Part shown: piece after piece, positions 45,493 through 54,800 of the stretch | Numbering within the stretch: position 1 is the first letter of the stretch | Layout: each line of letters opens with the position of its first letter | NCBI RefSeq assembly: GCF_002843385.1 | Contig: NZ_MVDE01000016.1 | Location: 1-64,000, forward strand | Length of the DNA stretch: 64,000 nt | Source: Labilibaculum manganireducens | GTDB taxonomy: Bacteria; Bacteroidota; Bacteroidia; Bacteroidales; Marinifilaceae | Direction of reading: 5' to 3' | Made by a program: the position numbers and the translations under genes | The notes under the pieces: generated by a model | Told to the model about the DNA's origin: nothing | Seen by the model: the letters and a program-made list of their open reading frames with translations, nothing else | Databases searched by the model: none

Positions 45493-46335
45493 TTAAGGGC
45501 GCAGATGGTTTCTTATGGTACCTAAAGAATCAGTAAAGCTCAGATCGTTCTCAAACTGTGGTTTTTCCTGTAAAAAATCTGTGTAAAGTTGTTGAATTCT
45601 TACTCCTATATACATTTCACTGGTTTGATATGTGAAATTCTGCTTCGAATTAATATACTCCATTAACTGATCTAATCTAAAACCAGATTCGTGAGTTAAT
45701 TCAGCAATTACTTCTTTGTTGTATTTTTGCTGAAGAATCCGAAGTTGCCAATCAGTCATTTCTACAATTCCTTTTCGAGCTCTTCTTTTCTGTCCAATAG
45801 ATTTTATTGCACTAATTCCATCGAGTAGATTGAATCCAAAACCCTGTCTGCTCAACGTATTGGCTTCCGCCTGTGCAAGTTTCAAGTTTCCAAAATCAAA
45901 CGACGCAGCTATATTTTCTTCTTCGGGGGCATCGGTCTTAATAAAATTTTCTTTAAACTGGCTCCAGGTTCCCAATGAGTAAATGCTTACTTCATTAAGC
46001 AGAATACTTCCCTGTTCCATGAATATTTCTTGAAAAACTTCCTCTTCTTCAGCTTGTGGAGGAGTAATACTCACAGATTGTTCTTTAAATCCGAGAGCAG
46101 ATATTCTTAAATTTTGATCGGGATGAATTCGTAAGCGGAAAAAACCGGCGCTGTCACATACAATTCCCCAATTAGTTCCTTGAAGATTTACGTTAGCAAA
46201 GGAAACACCTTCCAGATTTTCAGCATTTATTACCTTTCCGGATACAATAAAACTTTCATCATTCATTTCTTCCTGAGCAAAGACTCCGAAGGCAAAGAAT
46301 AATGTGAGAAATAGGGTTAGTAAACTTGTTTTCAA
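45493..46335 (-). CDS. Carboxypeptidase-regulatory-like domain protein, copy B
   Basis: A 280-residue paralogue of copy A: signal peptide ending FGVFAQ, then SGKVINAENLEGVSFANVNLQGT, GFFRLRI, LRISALGFKE, and the shared WSQFKENFIKTDAPEEE. The only upstream start that includes the signal peptide is a TTG at 46335; no ATG lies between the in-frame TAA upstream and residue 24, so TTG initiation is likely. First gene of the pair. Confidence 0.8.
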   Translation of the reverse strand: MKTSLLTLFLTLFFAFGVFAQEEMNDESFIVSGKVINAENLEGVSFANVNLQGTNWGIVCDSAGFFRLRIHPDQNLRISALGFKEQSVSITPPQAEEEEVFQEIFMEQGSILLNEVSIYSLGTWSQFKENFIKTDAPEEENIAASFDFGNLKLAQAEANTLSRQGFGFNLLDGISAIKSIGQKRRARKGIVEMTDWQLRILQQKYNKEVIAELTHESGFRLDQLMEYINSKQNFTYQTSEMYIGVRIQQLYTDFLQEKPQFENDLSFTDSLGTIRNHLRP

Positions 46336-46445
46336 TTGGGTCGATTTTTTTATTTAACGCTAAAGATAGGTTTCAATCTTAATGAATGCTGAAATTGTTA
46401 CATTTTTTAACAGACTTTAACCCAAATTAATATTGTGATAACGAT

Positions 46446-47189
46446 CTATCTGCCTGTCCAGTTGACTAGTTGGCTGGTTTTTTGAAACGGATTTATATGA
46501 CCATAAAGAATATCATTTTCACGTTGATAACACATCATTGGATGAGTGGTCTCTATTTTATTGGAAATTTTAATGTTTTTTACCACTTGGTGAGCGTTGT
46601 TACCCCATAAGAACCAAACCATTTCAGGATTCGATGCGGCAATAAATTGCAGTAATTTTTGAGTAAACGGAGCCCAAAGTTTGGTGTGCGAATTTGGTTT
46701 GCCTATTTCGCAGGTAAAGGCTGTATTTAGCAAGAGTACATTTTCGTGTTCCGACCAATATTTAAACAGTTGATTGGGGGGGAGTATCTTAAAATCATTA
46801 TCCATCACCAATTGGTCACCTTCGTTAAGCTGACTCTTAATTTCGGAATATTTACGTTCCTCATTCGTTGCAGCCTTATAAATGCAGCGCAGAATATTTT
46901 TTAACGATACATTACGAAATTTATCATGCCACGAGTTTAATCCATTCACTTCAAAAGCTCTTCCGGTAGCAACTCCTGCTTGAGGATATGGATCCTGTCC
47001 TAAAATTACAACCGGTATTTTATTCAAATCCATTTCTAAAAAGCGCAGCGTTAAATTTGACTTTGGAGTGGATTTTTCAATGTGAATTGATTTTTCGATG
47101 TCCTTAATCAAGCAAATAATTTCTTCTGATAGAAAAGTAGTCCAGCTTTGGTGTATTGACAGTTGAGAAAGGAAAGTAGATTTATGCAT
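46446..47189 (-). CDS. Uracil-DNA glycosylase family protein
   Basis: A 247-residue protein of the UDG superfamily. The water-activating motif is VVILGQDPYPQAGVATGRAF, close to family-1 Ung (GQDPYH) but with Pro in place of His, and LLLNTAFT supplies the uracil-binding strand with Asn. The late leucine-loop motif is HPMM instead of HPSP. It is therefore a divergent Ung-like enzyme, expected to remove uracil from DNA, but activity is less certain than for a canonical Ung. Confidence 0.82.
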   Translation of the reverse strand: MHKSTFLSQLSIHQSWTTFLSEEIICLIKDIEKSIHIEKSTPKSNLTLRFLEMDLNKIPVVILGQDPYPQAGVATGRAFEVNGLNSWHDKFRNVSLKNILRCIYKAATNEERKYSEIKSQLNEGDQLVMDNDFKILPPNQLFKYWSEHENVLLLNTAFTCEIGKPNSHTKLWAPFTQKLLQFIAASNPEMVWFLWGNNAHQVVKNIKISNKIETTHPMMCYQRENDILYGHINPFQKTSQLVNWTGR

Positions 47190-47463
47190 TTTGATAATTG
47201 TTTTTGTAGTCTCAAAAATAGTAAATGCAATTATTAATTAATAATAATAAGTTAAAAATTGCATCAGCAGGAATATTGGCTGTTTTTCAGGTGACTGCGT
47301 AAATTTAGATCTTATTTTGATTCATTTTTGGAACAGTCAATTTTACAATTGGTTAGACTGTTTTACTTTTCGACTTTTTAGGCTCTTGCAGACCTTTCTA
47401 CTTTTATTCTTTTTGACTAGTTTTGTTAGCTAATTAACCAAAATAGATAAGATACAACTGATT

Positions 47464-48282
47464 ATGTACCAGAAATTGAGAGAAAGCATTGAAGCTGCAT
47501 GGGACGACCGGTCACTTTTGAGTACTCCTGCAGTACAAAAAAACATAGAAGAAGTAATTGAATTGTTGGACAAAGGAGTTCTTCGCACTGCAGAACCACT
47601 GGCAGATGGATGGCAAGTAAATGAGTGGGTGAAAAAAGCCGTAATACTTTATTTCCCAATTCGTAAAATGGAAACTATTGAAGTCGGTCCATTTGAATTC
47701 CACGATAAAATGGCATTGAAAACCAACTATGCTGAACTGGGAGTTCGGGTTGTTCCTCATGCAGTGGCACGATACGGAGCTTTTATCGCCAGAGATGTGG
47801 TAATGATGCCATCATACGTTAATATTGGTGCTTATGTGGGCGAAGGAACCATGGTCGACACATGGGCAACAGTAGGATCTTGTGCTCAGATTGGAAAACA
47901 TGTTCACCTTAGCGGTGGTGTTGGTATTGGCGGTGTTTTAGAACCGATTCAAGCTGCTCCGGTAATCATCGAAGACAATTGTTTTATTGGCTCACGCTGC
48001 ATTGTTGTTGAAGGAGTTCATTTAGAAAAAGAAGTTGTTTTGGGAGCTAATGTAGTGCTTACCGGATCAACAAGAATTATAGATGTAACAGGCGAAGAAC
48101 CTGTTGAGTACAGCGGATTTATTCCGGCTCGTTCGGTAGTGATTCCAGGAACAAGAACCAAGAAGTTTCCTGCAGGGGATTATCAGGTTCCTTGTGCTTT
48201 GATCATCGGAAAAAGAAAACCATCAACAGATTTAAAGACTTCGTTGAACGATGCATTGCGTGAATACAATGTAGCGGTATAG
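47464..48282 (+). CDS. dapD: 2,3,4,5-tetrahydropyridine-2,6-dicarboxylate N-succinyltransferase
   Basis: A 272-residue left-handed beta-helix acyltransferase of the succinylase branch of DAP/lysine synthesis. Motifs include MPSYVNIGAYVGEGTMVDTWATVG, GVGIGGVLEPIQAAP and FIGSRCIVVEGVHL, with the hexapeptide repeats that build the helix. The trimeric enzyme uses succinyl-CoA. asd at 4.5 kb supplies the same pathway. A hairpin (48308-48339) separates it from the TsaC-type gene. Confidence 0.96.
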   Translation: MYQKLRESIEAAWDDRSLLSTPAVQKNIEEVIELLDKGVLRTAEPLADGWQVNEWVKKAVILYFPIRKMETIEVGPFEFHDKMALKTNYAELGVRVVPHAVARYGAFIARDVVMMPSYVNIGAYVGEGTMVDTWATVGSCAQIGKHVHLSGGVGIGGVLEPIQAAPVIIEDNCFIGSRCIVVEGVHLEKEVVLGANVVLTGSTRIIDVTGEEPVEYSGFIPARSVVIPGTRTKKFPAGDYQVPCALIIGKRKPSTDLKTSLNDALREYNVAV

Positions 48283-48307
48283 TTTAATTAATGATGAATA
48301 AATCAAT

Positions 48308-48339
48308 AATGAGTAATCAATGAAAGTTGATTACTCATT
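48308..48339 (+). terminator. Hairpin after dapD
   Basis: A 13-bp perfect stem (48308-48320 with 48327-48339) with a six-base loop, followed only by TGTTT. Probably a terminator or attenuating hairpin before the next gene. Confidence 0.6.
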
Positions 48340-48377
48340 TGTTTCTAATGATTTGAAAGAATACTAACAAATTAGAA

Positions 48378-48941
48378 ATGCACAACGACATTAAAAAAGC
48401 TTTGGAAGTACTTCACGCTGGTGGAGTTATTCTATATCCTACCGATACTATCTGGGGAATAGGATGCGATGCAACAAATCCTGAAGCGGTAAAAAGAGTT
48501 TATGAAATTAAGAACAGGGAAGATTCCAAAGCCATGCTGGTTTTAATGGAGAATCCCAATCGCCTGAATTCCTATGTTGATGAGGTTCCGGAAATTGCCT
48601 GGGATTTAATTGATACGAATGATCAGCCGATGACTCTGATTTATCCCGGTGCGAAAAATCTGGCGCCAAATCTGATTAATTCAGATGGAACCATTGGTAT
48701 TCGAATTACCAATGAAGAGTTTACACAAAATTTGATTCAACGATTTAAGAAACCCATTGTTTCTACTTCAGCAAATAGAAGTGGAGACGTTTCGCCTGCC
48801 AACTTTTACGAGATTGGTGATGAAATAAAAGAAGCGGTGGATTATATTGTGGAATACCGGCAAGAGGATATGGAAAAATGCAAAGCTTCCAGTATCATTA
48901 AAATTGGATTGGGAGGCGAGATTCAAATTATAAGACCGTAG
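48378..48941 (+). CDS. L-threonylcarbamoyladenylate synthase
   Basis: A 187-residue YrdC/TsaC-domain protein that makes threonylcarbamoyl-AMP for the t6A tRNA modification. The domain motif LYPTDTIWGIGCDATNPEAVKRVYEIK is intact, as are MTLIYPG and IVSTSANRSG. The length is that of TsaC/YciO, without the Sua5 extension; TsaC and YciO cannot be separated from sequence alone. Confidence 0.9.
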   Translation: MHNDIKKALEVLHAGGVILYPTDTIWGIGCDATNPEAVKRVYEIKNREDSKAMLVLMENPNRLNSYVDEVPEIAWDLIDTNDQPMTLIYPGAKNLAPNLINSDGTIGIRITNEEFTQNLIQRFKKPIVSTSANRSGDVSPANFYEIGDEIKEAVDYIVEYRQEDMEKCKASSIIKIGLGGEIQIIRP

Positions 48942-48976
48942 GGATACAGTATTCTGTTTCCCTACGAATATATTTT

Positions 48977-49696
48977 TTACATTCCAATTGATTTTATGTG
49001 ACCGGAACCTGCGGATTTTGAATCCAGGGAGTCCGGTTTTCCGCGGTAGTAAATGTCACCGCTGCCAGCTACTCTTGCATTTAGGTTTTTTGTTGCATAC
49101 ACCTTACAATCTCCCGAGCCCGATACGCGAACGCTTACGTTTTCAGATTTCAAATTACCTGCATCAACATCACCCGAACCACTAATGTGAATTTCAAGTT
49201 CTTTCAATCCATTACCTTTTAGATTAATATCTCCCGAACCGGAAATATGACACTCAACATTTTCGGCAGATAAATCTTCAATAAAAATATTGCCGCTTCC
49301 GCTGATTGCATATTTCGCATTGGTAGTTTCTATTGGGCTTTTGGCGACAATGTTACCCGATCCGGAAATGCTTAAATTTTTTATTTGCGAGGAAGAAATA
49401 TGCACTTCAATATTTTTGAATGAATTGTTCCAGCCCCAGCTTTTATTTTTTTTGCGCTTAATTTTCAGAGTTCCATTTTCAACTTCAGTAATAATTTCTT
49501 CTAAATCATCAGCATCGCCTTTCATTTTTACCGAAGTAGAATTTTCCTGAGTGATAAATACCTTGGCATGAATGGCAAGACTAACTGATTCGAATGATCC
49601 AATATTCCGGGTTTCTGTTTTTTGGGCAAAGGCTAAACTACCACTAAAAACAAGAGCAAAAACTGCCAGCAGGGAAGTAATACGTTTTGTGTTCAT
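48977..49696 (-). CDS. Head-GIN (DUF2807) exported protein
   Basis: About 239 residues from the ATG at 49696, which starts a good signal peptide (NTKRITSLLAVFALVFSGSLAFAQ); a start at 49723 would add nine residues. The mature protein is a right-handed parallel beta-structure of SGSG-x repeats (SGSGNIVAKS, SGSGNIFIED, SGSGDINLKG, SGSGDVDAGN, SGSGDCKVYA, GSGDIYYRG). DUF2807 proteins are common in Bacteroidota envelopes; function unknown. Confidence 0.85.
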   Translation of the reverse strand: MNTKRITSLLAVFALVFSGSLAFAQKTETRNIGSFESVSLAIHAKVFITQENSTSVKMKGDADDLEEIITEVENGTLKIKRKKNKSWGWNNSFKNIEVHISSSQIKNLSISGSGNIVAKSPIETTNAKYAISGSGNIFIEDLSAENVECHISGSGDINLKGNGLKELEIHISGSGDVDAGNLKSENVSVRVSGSGDCKVYATKNLNARVAGSGDIYYRGKPDSLDSKSAGSGHIKSIGM

Positions 49697-49919
49697 ATAA
49701 ATTAGTTTTAGATAAAAAATCATGTTCTAATAAATGACGAACAAGTTGGCGAAAAGTTGCACTAAGAAATATTTTAATGCTTTAAATATTCGAGTAACTA
49801 AGTTTAAAACATACAAAGTATACTTAGGAACAGTAGTGCACCTTAAAAAAATCATAAAAACCTGCATCTCATTGATTCTTTTCACAATTTGTATATACAT
49901 TCGCATAAAAATTAGCACA

Positions 49920-50342
49920 ATGGAATTCAAGCACAAAAAGAAAATACAAATCCGCTTTGGCGATATCGATTTAATCGGACATGCGAATAACGGAGTGCAG
50001 TTAAGCTACCTCGATTTGGCACGAATGGATTATTTTCAGCAAGTATATGGGGAAGTAATTGATTGGAACGAATCAGCATTAATCGTAGCTCATTTGGAGA
50101 TAGATTATTTGTCATCCATCACCCTGAGTGATAAAATTGAAGTGCAAACAAAAATTTTTCGGATTGGCAATAAAAGTGTAGGAATGTACCAGAATATTGT
50201 CGATTTAAAAACAGGCGAGATTAAAACCAAAACATCACAGGTAATGGTAGCCTACAGTCAAAAATTAGGAGAAAGCATAAAAGTTCCGGAAACCTTAAAA
50301 ATTAGAATTCTTGAGTTCGAAGGAGAGCTGTTAATTAAATAA
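49920..50342 (+). CDS. Acyl-CoA thioesterase, 4HBT family
   Basis: A 140-residue hotdog-fold protein starting at ATG 49920 (MEFKHKKKIQIRFGDIDLIG). The 4HBT motif FGDIDLIGHANNG is at residues ~13-25. The in-frame upstream region from 49734 would add 62 residues with a membrane-like stretch that no thioesterase has, and it lies in the DUF2807/thioesterase divergent gap, so it is rejected. Substrate chain length cannot be read. Confidence 0.85.
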   Translation: MEFKHKKKIQIRFGDIDLIGHANNGVQLSYLDLARMDYFQQVYGEVIDWNESALIVAHLEIDYLSSITLSDKIEVQTKIFRIGNKSVGMYQNIVDLKTGEIKTKTSQVMVAYSQKLGESIKVPETLKIRILEFEGELLIK

Positions 50343-50416
50343 TATACAGATAACAGATTTTTAATTAGCAGGTTACAGGAAAATAAGTTTTGTAATGCAG
50401 TAGAACATGAAGTGAT

Positions 50417-50959
50417 TTATTCACTAAGATACATATCGATAAGACCATCGGGAGTTTCCATAGTGATGGTTTTATTTTCCTCATTTATTTCAATGAAGTT
50501 TTCTTCGGCAAAAGGAATCAAAACTTCCTGGTTATTAACCGAAATAACCAAAACAATGTTTCCCGAGTAATCCTGAATATCCTCAATTTCCCCCAATTCA
50601 CCTTTTTCCTCATCAATGTACAGGAAACCAATCAGCAAATTCGGATCAAGATCATCCGCTTCTTCAATAAATTCCGGAGCATCCTTCATGGGAATGTAAA
50701 TATCACAGCCAATAAATCGCTGTGCCTTCGCTTCCGAATCCAGATCTTCTATAACAATACGAACTGTAGAATGATTTCGGGGAGTAATTCCGTTTTTAGG
50801 AATAAAAAAAGGAACCAGTCCTCCGTCGATATCGACAAAAACTGATTCCAATTTATTTTTTTCAAGAAGGTTGCTGTTTTTCCTGGCAACTAATTCGCCT
50901 TTAACTCCATGAGTTTTAGTAAATGTTCCGGCAAGATAGCAATCCTCTATTTTAAGCAT
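50417..50959 (-). CDS. rimM: Ribosome maturation factor RimM
   Basis: 180 residues from the ATG at 50959 (MLKIEDCYLAGTFTKTHGVKGE); the longer frame from 51058 runs inside rpsP and is not used. The N-terminal beta-barrel (GTFTKTHGVKGELVA) and C-terminal PRC barrel (LIGFLYIDEEKGELGEIEDI, VLIPFAEENFIEI) are intact. It binds S19 and assists 30S assembly. It starts 10 bases after rpsP, the conserved rpsP-rimM pair. Confidence 0.95.
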   Translation of the reverse strand: MLKIEDCYLAGTFTKTHGVKGELVARKNSNLLEKNKLESVFVDIDGGLVPFFIPKNGITPRNHSTVRIVIEDLDSEAKAQRFIGCDIYIPMKDAPEFIEEADDLDPNLLIGFLYIDEEKGELGEIEDIQDYSGNIVLVISVNNQEVLIPFAEENFIEINEENKTITMETPDGLIDMYLSE

Positions 50960-50969
50960 GCATTCAATA

Positions 50970-51515
50970 TTAAGCTTCAGTTTCTTCTGAACCTTCTTCA
51001 GTTGCAGCCTCTTCGCTAGTTGCTCCAGCTTCTTCAGCTTTGGCAGCAGCTTCAGCATCAGCAGCTCTCTTAGCGATAGCTTCTGCTCTGTTTGCGCTAA
51101 TTTTAGCTTCAGCTTCTAAACGAGCTTTCGATGCATCATCAGCATTTTTCGAAAGACCTTCTTTCTTAGCGTTGATTTTTGCTTCTTTCTCTTTTTTCCA
51201 AGCTTCGAATTTTACTTCAGCAGCAGCTTCATCAAAAGCTCCTTTTTTCACACCGGCAAGCAAGTGTCTTTTCATCATTACACCTTCGTAAGATAAAATT
51301 GCTCTTGCAGTGTCAGTAGGCTGAGCACCGTTTCCAAGCCAGTTAACAGCTTTGTCAAAATCCAGGTTAATTGTAGCAGGATTGGTGTTTGGATTGTAAG
51401 ATCCAATACGCTCAATGTATTTACCATCACGTGGTGATCTGCTATCTGCTACCACAATGTGGTAGAATGCGTTTCTTTTACGACCGTGTCTAGCTAGTCT
51501 GATTTTTACTGGCAT
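50970..51515 (-). CDS. rpsP: 30S ribosomal protein S16 with long C-terminal extension
   Basis: The first ~85 residues are normal S16 ([42 protein letters not shown] is conserved). The protein then continues to 181 residues, far longer than the usual 80-90. The extension is helical and low in complexity ([40 protein letters not shown]). rimM follows after 10 bases. Other Bacteroidota S16 proteins also carry extensions; this one looks genuine rather than a frame artefact because the frame stays open. Confidence 0.95.
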   Translation of the reverse strand: MPVKIRLARHGRKRNAFYHIVVADSRSPRDGKYIERIGSYNPNTNPATINLDFDKAVNWLGNGAQPTDTARAILSYEGVMMKRHLLAGVKKGAFDEAAAEVKFEAWKKEKEAKINAKKEGLSKNADDASKARLEAEAKISANRAEAIAKRAADAEAAAKAEEAGATSEEAATEEGSEETEA

Positions 51516-51541
51516 AACTTTATTTTAATAAATGAATAAGT

Positions 51542-51581
51542 TGTGGTATACATACCACGATTTATAAGCGCGACAAAGATA
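51542..51581 (-). promoter_or_regulatory. rpsP -7 element and 5' leader hairpin
   Basis: TATCTTTG (51581-51574) on the minus strand is a good -7 element, with no clear -33 TTTG. Its transcript would begin near 51568 and carry a hairpin GTGGTAT/ATACCAC (51543-51558) 27 bases before the rpsP start. A leader role in S16 autoregulation is possible, not shown. Confidence 0.4.
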
Positions 51582-51806
51582 CTATTTTATTTTTGATTAA
51601 AAACAGCGCTTAAAAAGATTATTTCATAGTCTAATACTCATGTATATAAGAATGTTGCATACAAGCCCTTTACCATATTATACAGATGTTGGTAATTTAG
51701 AAAGAATAGTACGTCTATATTTACTAATTTTGCTTGGATGAATTCCTTAAATCTTCGCAAATCGCCACTCATTTAAAGGCATAACTATAATAATTCTGAT
51801 ACTGAG

Positions 51807-54800
51807 ATGTTTTTAATATTTGATACAGAAACTACAGGCTTACCAAAAAAATGGAAAGCACCGTTAAGTGATTTTGACAACTGGCCGCGCATGGTGCAGC
51901 TGGCTTGGCAATGTCATGATATGGAGGGGAAATTTCTCTTTGCTAAAAATCATGTTATCATACCTGAAGGCTTTACTATTCCTGAAGATGTAGTGGCGGT
52001 GCATGGTATTTCAACTGAAATAGCTCTGGAAAAAGGAATTCCGCTCAATGAAGCCCTGCTTGACTTTATGGAGGATGTCAGGAAATCGAAGTATGTTGTC
52101 GGACACAATGTTTCCTTCGATATAAATATAGCAGGCTGTGAACTGCTGCGTTGTGAGATGAACGAACAGGAGCTTATTTCGGTGTCTGCTCTTGATACAA
52201 TGACCGGCAGTAAGGAATATTGTGATTTGAAACGCAAAGGCCAGCTAAAAAATCCTACTCTTACCGAACTTCATATGAAGCTGTTTGGTGTTCCTTTTGC
52301 TGAAGCTCATAATGCTGCTGCCGATGTGGAGGCTACTTCCCGTTGTTTTCTGGAGTTGATTCGGGTCGACGGACTAAGATCCGAACTTCTGAAAATGTCT
52401 TTGGAGCAGATTCAAGCCTTTAAACTCAACAATCCCGATGCTATTAAGTTGGTAGGTATCGAATACGAATCTTTTAAGGTCAATACTGCTTTCGACGAAA
52501 TTTCCATTGAAGAAGAAGAGCGCAAGAGACACGAGGCTGCAAAGAATATCATTCCACAGGCTTTTGTTCATTTGCATGTTCATTCTCAGTATTCCATACT
52601 CGATGGAGCAGCCAAAACAGCTGATATTGCAGCCAAAGCCAAGGAAGACGGTATGCCGGCTGTTGCAATTACCGATCATGGCAGTATGTTTGGAGTAAAA
52701 GAGTTTCACGTTGCCTGTGGCAGAGTTGGCATCAAACCAATTATTGGTGTTGAAGCCTATATGGCAAGACGGGGACATTTAATAAAAGAAAATAAAGGGG
52801 ATGGGTCAGGTTATCACATTATTTTACTGGCTAAAAACTATAAAGGATATCAGAATCTTTTAAAGTTAACATCTATTGCCCACATCGACGGGATGTATTA
52901 CAAACCACGTATCGACAAGGATTTACTTGAAGAATACAGCGAAGGACTAATTGTAAGTAGTGCTTGCCTGGGTGGTGAAGTTGCGCAGCACATCATGGGC
53001 GGTAATATTGATAAGGCAAGAGAAACTATTCTTTGGTTTAAGGATGTTTTTGATAAGGATTATTACCTTGAGATTATGCGTCATCCCAACAATGACCCAC
53101 GCTTAAAGAGCGATGTTTGGGAAAATCAGGTGAGAGTGAATAAAGTGATTCGTAGATTGGGAGCAGAACTTGGTGTTAAAGTGATTGCCACGAATGATTC
53201 CCATTTTGTTAATCCCGAAGATGCCGAAGCTCACGATGTACTTGTGTGCCTAAATACAGGGCGTGATTACGATGATAGTACACGCATGCGTTACACCAAG
53301 CAGGAATGGTTTAAAACAAGCGAAGAGATGAATGAGCTCTTTGCTGATGTGCCGGATGCACTTGCAAATACCATGGAGATTGCTGAAAAAGTGGAGGCTT
53401 TTGAATTAAATTCCAATCCCATAATGCCTTCATTTGACATACCTGAAGAATTCGGCACTCTGGAAGACTATAAAGAGAAATACGACGAAACAACACTTAT
53501 TAAGGAGTTTGAAGAGGAGCGTTATGAGAAGCTTGGAGGTTATGATAAGGTGCTGCCAATTAAGTTAGAGGCGGACTACCTGGAACATCTTGCATTCGAA
53601 GGTGCGAAAAAACGTTATGGCGATACTCTGGAAGATCATATAATTGAGCGCCTGAATTTTGAGTTGAACACCATTAAAACAATGGGTTTCCCCGGATATT
53701 TCCTGATAACACAGGATTTTATTAATTGGGCAAAAAATAACGGTGTGATCGTAGGTCCGGGACGTGGTTCGGCCGCCGGTGCTGTGGTAGCTTACAGCAT
53801 TGGTATTACTGATGTTGATCCCATAAAATATGATTTGCTGTTCGAGCGTTTCCTAAATCCCGATCGTATCTCGATGCCCGATGTGGATATTGACTTTGAT
53901 GACGATGGTCGACAGGAAGTGTTGGATTATGTAACGGATAAATATGGACACGATAAAGTAGCTCATATCTGCACCTTTGGTACAATGGCTACCAAAAGTT
54001 CTATTAAGGATGTAGCGCGTGTATTGGGTTTAGAATTAGCAGAAGCCATCCGCCTGACCAAACTGGTGCCCGAAGCGCCCAAGATGAGCTTTAAAAAAGC
54101 ATACGCAGAAGAGCCTGCTCTTTTGGATGAAAAAAATTCTCCGAATCCGCTCATCGCCCAAACAATCAAATTTGCCGAGTCTCTGGAAGGATCGGTAAGA
54201 CAAACCGGAGTGCATGCCTGCGGTATTTTGATTGGAAAAAATCCTCTGGACGAGCACTTGCCGGTTATGCCTACCAAAGGAGAAGATCTGTTGACAACGC
54301 AGTACGATGGTCGTTTTGTGGAAGATATTGGTCTGCTAAAGATGGACTTCCTTGGACTGAAAACATTATCCATCATTAAAGAAGTACTGGCCAATGTAAA
54401 GCTGTCTAAGGGTATTGATGTTGATATCAACAATGTAGATCTTGAGAATGAAGAGACTTTCCAGATGTTTAGCCGGGGAGAAACTACGGCTATATTTCAG
54501 TTCGAGTCTCCGGGAATGAAGAAACACCTTCGGGCTCTAAAACCGAACCGTTTTGAAGATTTGGTTGCGATGAATGCTTTATATCGTCCGGGACCAATGG
54601 AATACATTCCTTCGTTTACCCGAAGGAAAAACGGGGAAGAGGAGATTGCTTACGATCATCCAATTATGGAGGATTACCTGAAGGATACGTATGGAATTAC
54701 GGTTTATCAGGAGCAGGTGATGCTTCAATCCCGCGCTTTGGGTGGATTTACCCGAGGCATGTCGGATACTTTGCGTAAGGCGATGGGTAAAAAACAGATT

